Assembly: GCA_963969495.1 (NCBI GenBank)
Contig: OZ018338.1
Location: 43,779,206 to 43,843,205, forward strand
Length of the DNA stretch: 64,000 nucleotides
Direction: 5' to 3'
From: Ceratothoa steindachneri
Taxonomy: Eukaryota > Arthropoda > Malacostraca > Isopoda > Cymothoidae
The notes beneath the pieces were generated by a model that saw only the letters and a program-made list of their open reading frames with translations, had not been told where the DNA came from and did no database searches. Positions within the stretch are counted from its first letter, which is position 1. Every line of letters starts with the position of its first letter. Below are positions 59,791-64,000 of the stretch, one piece after another. The position numbers were made by a program, and so were the translations under genes.

Positions 59791-61215
59791 ATTAAAACTT
59801 GCTAGTACAAAATGTGGTGGAGTGGGAAAAACTATTCAATTTCTTTTCCCTGGCGGAAGCAATACGGTAAACATTAACTGAATCAACAATACAGAATGGT
59901 TATAGAAAAGATTTGTCTCTCGATATAATTTCAATGGAAATAGAGTAAAAAAATAGGGTATTAGTATCTTTTGCCCAAGTTATGTAAGTAGAAACCAAAC
60001 AAATACTATCCTAAAACTGGACCCTGGGGGATAACAACTACACGCCATGTGAGAAGTCATTATATCCCATCGATGGTGAATATTCCTTTTCCAAATCTGC
60101 TGCCGCAATTATTCATTAAGTTTGGCATCAGTGAGTATGTACATTCAAGGATTAGTAATTTCCTAACATGTTAATGTTATATTAATATTAAGAACTTATG
60201 GTATTAATAAATATTAATATTAACAACTTGAATCCTTAAATGATTTAACTATGCTAAAATATGGCGAAGCAAAGAAGCAAGGAATAAGTGTTTCCTCTTT
60301 TGTCAAGGAATTTAAAATGAAGTTAATAAATGCAGAAGTAATTACTAAGACCAATGACCAAATTAAGTGAATAGGCGGAAATGAAAAGATGTGGACGTTA
60401 GGTTTTGTGAGGTTAAATTTCGAAACCTCACCTTACATACAAGCATTCATGAAAAAAGGGAAGGTGGGACGAGGAGAGGTGTATACAGATGGTAAAATGA
60501 AAGTTCTACCGTCTTAAAATGCCCATCTCATTTAATGCTAAAATAGACAAGTGAATTGTGAAATACCTCAACTTCTTAGCAGCGTTTGAAAAGGCGAGCG
60601 CTATCTTTAAATCAAAATATCCACTTGGCTGAAATATTCGCGCTACATCTCAAATCCACACAGAATTCTTGAATAAATTATGATAAAAATAATTAAGTAA
60701 AACAACTACGTGTATACCGCAAGCGAATAAATTTCAAAATATAATACGAATAATACATATAGTATCTAAAGCAAAATGTGGCCAGGCAAAGGCAAAGTTT
60801 CAACAAAGTGAAAGGACCAAAAAGACAACAGATTGGACTCCACTTGATATAAGGTGACCCAAAGAAAGATGAAAAACAAGATGGAGACATGATCTTCCAA
60901 AAAATAATATAACAAAATCTAGAAGAAAATTACACAAAAATCGACATATTTGTGAAATACAACAAAAGGAAAGTTCTAAGTGGTGTAACGCGCAGGAATA
61001 ATGGCGCGAATCTTTCTATATGTGTGTGTGTGTACATATAATTTTGCCTATTCATTTCTAGTTGAATGATGGAACCATTAATAACATTTTTTATTAATTA
61101 ACCTAAAAATACAAGCTTCCCGAAAAGTTAAATTTTAAGACAAAGAAAATTGAACCCTTACCCCTCTGATCCTCTAAAGCATATCCAATTAATGGTACAA
61201 ATTGAAATCTCTTCT
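59791..61215 (+). repeat. Duplicated AT-rich segment, copy 1
   Basis: Aligns with 62,176-63,825 over its whole length. Shared blocks include GGCGGAAGCAATACG, CTCGATA-AATTTCAATGGAA, GAAACCTCACC-TACAT and GGCGAGCGCTAT-TTTAAATC. No coding capacity recognised. The period is about 2.4 kb. Confidence 0.85.
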
Positions 61216-62048
61216 TTTCATCTTATTCAAACCACTGATTACAACGTCCAATTTAACTATTGATGCACCGTGTCTGCGCAGCACATTTTAGATTCTATTT
61301 TATTTTATTCTCAGAATAATAAAAAAATATTTTTAATCCTACATTAAATAATGGATAAAGGTTTGGCTTGCTAAACACTAGTGGTCTCGAGATGGATAAC
61401 ATATTATAAAACTCACATGATGAAACCAGGGCAAAAGATGGCAAAAGTTAATTTTGTTAATAACGTTTCTACTACCAAAGATTGAAGAGAAATAAAAATC
61501 GATCCAGGTAAATAACGTTTACAATTTTATGTCCCCTAAATTCACTTAGTGTTGGTCAGTTTATCTTATATTTCGCTTGCCAGATTCAAGCTAGAACCAT
61601 ATGCTTTATTTTGTTTACCCTAGTATTTTATCGGATAACTAGTGTCATATATTTCATTCAAAGCCGAGAAAATAGTAAAACAACAAATGTGAATTTGTAT
61701 TTAGTGGAGAGTTTTAGATTATTACGACATGTTACGCTCAGAATAAAAGAAGGAAGTTGGAATTTTATGATTAATTTAAGACCATCAAAGGACTGCTCTG
61801 ATTTTATGATATTTTGAAATGAATTCCTTTTCACACACTTTAGAATCAAATGCACGTTTGAACCTCACATACCAACTATAATAGTGTGGAAATGTTATCT
61901 ATATATCTAGGCATTTCTATTTGAATGAAAAAGTATAAAGAGTTGTTGATGGTAATTGGCCTATGTTGAAATTTTCGAAGAATTTATGAACTTATCTCTG
62001 ATGTAGAACTTATTTCCTCGGATTTGGTTTGTATTCAGGTGTGTCAAG
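61216..62048. other. No gene recognised between the two duplicate copies
   Basis: AT-rich with short unsupported frames on both strands (61,611-61,817 plus; 61,658-61,855 minus). Confidence 0.45.
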
Positions 62049-62180
62049 ATGGAAATAAAAATAATCAAGATCTCTGCTCTCCTGCGCACAGGCCACAAGA
62101 AGTCCGACATCACCAAGCGGCTCAACCATAGCCGAATAACCCTCCACAGAGTTGCAGGGAGGCTCACTCTAAATTATTAA
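62049..62180 (+). pseudogene. Transposase helix-turn-helix fragment, Tc1/mariner type
   Basis: A 43-codon frame starts MEIKIIKISALLRTGHKKSD and continues ITKRLNHSRITLHRVAGRL. This has the layout of the N-terminal DNA-binding domain of Tc1/mariner-type transposases (I-x-ALL-x-G-x4-I-x4-L-x-x-S-x-x-T-x-x-x-V). The GC content is far above the flanks. The frame ends at the start of duplicate copy 2, so the rest of the gene is gone. Confidence 0.55.
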
Positions 62181-63825
62181 ACTTGTTAGTACAAAATATG
62201 ATAGTGGGATCTAGTCAATTTCTTTCCTATGGCGGAAGCAATACGATAATTAATCAACAACCGAAAAGAAACTAATACAGAATGATTATATGAGAGATTT
62301 ATCTCTCGATACCATTTCAATGGAAATAGAGACCAAAATATGGTGAGATATTTTTGGTCCAAGTTATGAACCTACGTAGAAATCAAATAAATAATGTCCC
62401 AAAACTGAATCTTGGGGAACACCAACTGTGCGTCATGTAAGAAGTCAATAAATCTCATTGAGGATGAATATTCCTTTGCCTTATCTGTTGTCACAATTAT
62501 TCTTTAAGTTTTGTATCATTGAGTATATTGTTTATTTCTAGTTTCCTGAAAAGGTAATGTGATATTAATTAACAACAACTAATTTTATTAATAAATATTA
62601 ATATTAACAACTTGCATCTTTAAATGATTTAACTATACTAAAATATGGCGAAGCATGGAATAAATGTTTTTTCCATTCTCAAGGAAGTCAAAATAAAGAT
62701 GATAAATGTGGAAATAATTATTAAAATATAAGGCCTGACGATTATGGCAATAGAAGGCAAATTCCAAATCAGGAAGTTGTGTTCTATGTGGTTACGTATG
62801 GAAACCTCACCCTACATGCACGCATTCATGTAGGGTGCTTCTTTGCTTCGCCATATTTTAGCATAGTTAAATCATTTAAGAATTCAAGTTGTTAATATTA
62901 ATATTTATTAATCCTATAAGTTCTCAATATTAATACAACATTAACATGTCAGGAAACTACTAATCTTTGAATGTACATGCTCACTGATGCCAAACCTAAT
63001 GAATAATTGCGACAGCAGATTTGGAAAAGGAATATTCACCCTCGATGGGATATAATGACTTCTTACATGGCGTGTAGTTGGCGGTGTATAGAGATGGTTC
63101 CATGAGAGTTCCGCAGTCCCACCTAACTCATTTTAGGTCTAAAATAGGGAAGTGAATTGTGCAATATCTCAACTTCTTGGCATCGTTTGGAAAGGCGAGC
63201 GCTATATTTAAATCAAATTATCCACCTGTCTGAAAAATTTGCGTTAGATCTCAAGGCCACACAAAACTCATGCCTGAGTTATGATTATAATAATTAAGCA
63301 AAAACCTACGTGAATATGAGAACTGAATAGATTTCAAAATATAGTACGAATAATACATATAGTATCGAAAGCAAAAGGGAAGCTAGTCAAATGTAGAGCA
63401 TCAACAAAGTGAAGAAACCAAATATATAACAGATTGAACTCTACCTGATATAAGATGACCAAAAGAAAAATCAATAAAAAGATGGAAACATGATCTTTAA
63501 AAATATAATATACGAAAATATGGAAGAAAATTGCACAAGATTAGACATATTGGTGAAATACGACAAAAAGAAAGTTTCATTTAGTTTAAGTGAGCACGAA
63601 TGCTTGCGCGAAGGTTCGTATATGTTTCTGTGTACAAATAATTTTGCTTATTCAGTTCTAGTTAAATGATGGAACCTTTAATAATATATTTTATTAATCA
63701 ACCAAAACAACATACGAGCTTCCCACAAATTTAAATTCATTTAACTTTCAGAAGAAAAATAAAATTTAACACTTTCCCCTCTATGATCTTCTAAAGCAGA
63801 TCTAATTAATGTTTCAAATTGTAAT
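62176..63825 (+). repeat. Duplicated AT-rich segment, copy 2, with inserted inversion
   Basis: Direct match to copy 1 except for 62,836-63,080, which is an extra inverted stretch. It resumes collinearity at GGTGTATA-AGATGG (63,082; 60,478 in copy 1). Confidence 0.85.
62836..63080 (-). repeat. Inverted copy of 60,034-60,279 inside duplicate copy 2
   Basis: Reverse complement of copy 1 (CAACTACACGCCATGT through GGCGAAGCAAAGAAGCA), with only about a dozen differences in 245 bp. It is closer to copy 1 than to the matching part of its own copy (62,425-62,657). It forms a long imperfect hairpin with the latter. Confidence 0.85.
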
Positions 63826-63998
63826 TGTCGAGGTATACCTGTGTAGAGTAGACCCTTTCGGTATAAGGGCGCGTACACTTGTACGGGCAGATAGCCGACA
63901 CGAGGCCATCTGCGATAGGCTTTAGAGCAATTGAAGGAGTGGAAGGCCACCTCCATGATGAATGCGTTTATAATTGGCCAGGATTTATCTACTAGCAT
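63741..63998 (-). other. Unassigned open frame at window end
   Basis: 85 codons starting at 63,998, including VGYLPVQVYAPLYRKGLLYT. The first part lies in a GC-richer unique stretch; the last third falls in duplicate copy 2, where copy 1 has a related but broken frame. It may continue beyond the window. No family recognised. Confidence 0.2.
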
Positions 63999-64000
63999 GC

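Overview
This window looks like repeat-dense, intron-bearing animal DNA, probably from an invertebrate. An arthropod such as a crustacean would fit the mix of mariner/Tc1, hAT, Penelope-like and Jockey/I-type elements, but no host gene was recognised, so the taxon is an inference and cannot be named. All protein homologies come from reading translated motifs, not from searches. Almost every coding stretch belongs to a transposable element, and almost all are broken by stops and frameshifts. About twenty long (TA)n arrays interrupt the sequence, and most lie at the edge of a mobile element.

Layout. 1-5 kb: TA arrays, a long hairpin and a Penelope-like element (PLE, minus). 5-7.5 kb: a mariner end and the 5' half of a hAT element whose exon-intron junctions still look usable. 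7.6-9.2 kb: a PLE of a second lineage. 9.2-21.3 kb: four copies of one APE-type non-LTR retrotransposon family (plus, minus, minus, plus). 21.3-22.5 kb: a Tc1-like element with both terminal inverted repeats (TIRs). 24.6-37 kb: an inverted non-LTR fragment, then a non-LTR copy split by a Ty3/gypsy-type LTR element (27,883-35,000), itself split by a PLE. The LTR element has an RNase H remnant downstream of integrase, the unusual Gmr1-like pol order, and its reverse transcriptase (RT) is deleted. 37.0-37.5 kb: a small foldback element.

37.77-41.30 kb holds what I consider the most interesting object: a roughly 3.5-kb DNA transposon with imperfect long TIRs and a roughly 740-codon minus-strand transposase-like gene that I cannot place in a superfamily. 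41.4-45.2 kb: a PLE-end foldback with a hammerhead-ribozyme-like fold, and two mariners, one carrying a 1.3-kb insertion with its own TIRs and target-site duplication (TSD). 45.2-55 kb: a minisatellite, two loci with the same PLE-end/(TA)n/PLE-N-terminus arrangement, and two more non-LTR copies. 55-59.8 kb: no recognisable genes. 59.8-63.8 kb: a duplicated AT-rich segment whose second copy contains a templated inversion, with an isolated transposase helix-turn-helix fragment at its edge.

Nothing here suggests a working pathway. The elements interact only by nesting: non-LTR, then LTR, then PLE at 26-37 kb, and mariner, then a TIR element at 42.6-45.1 kb. The layers give a relative insertion order.
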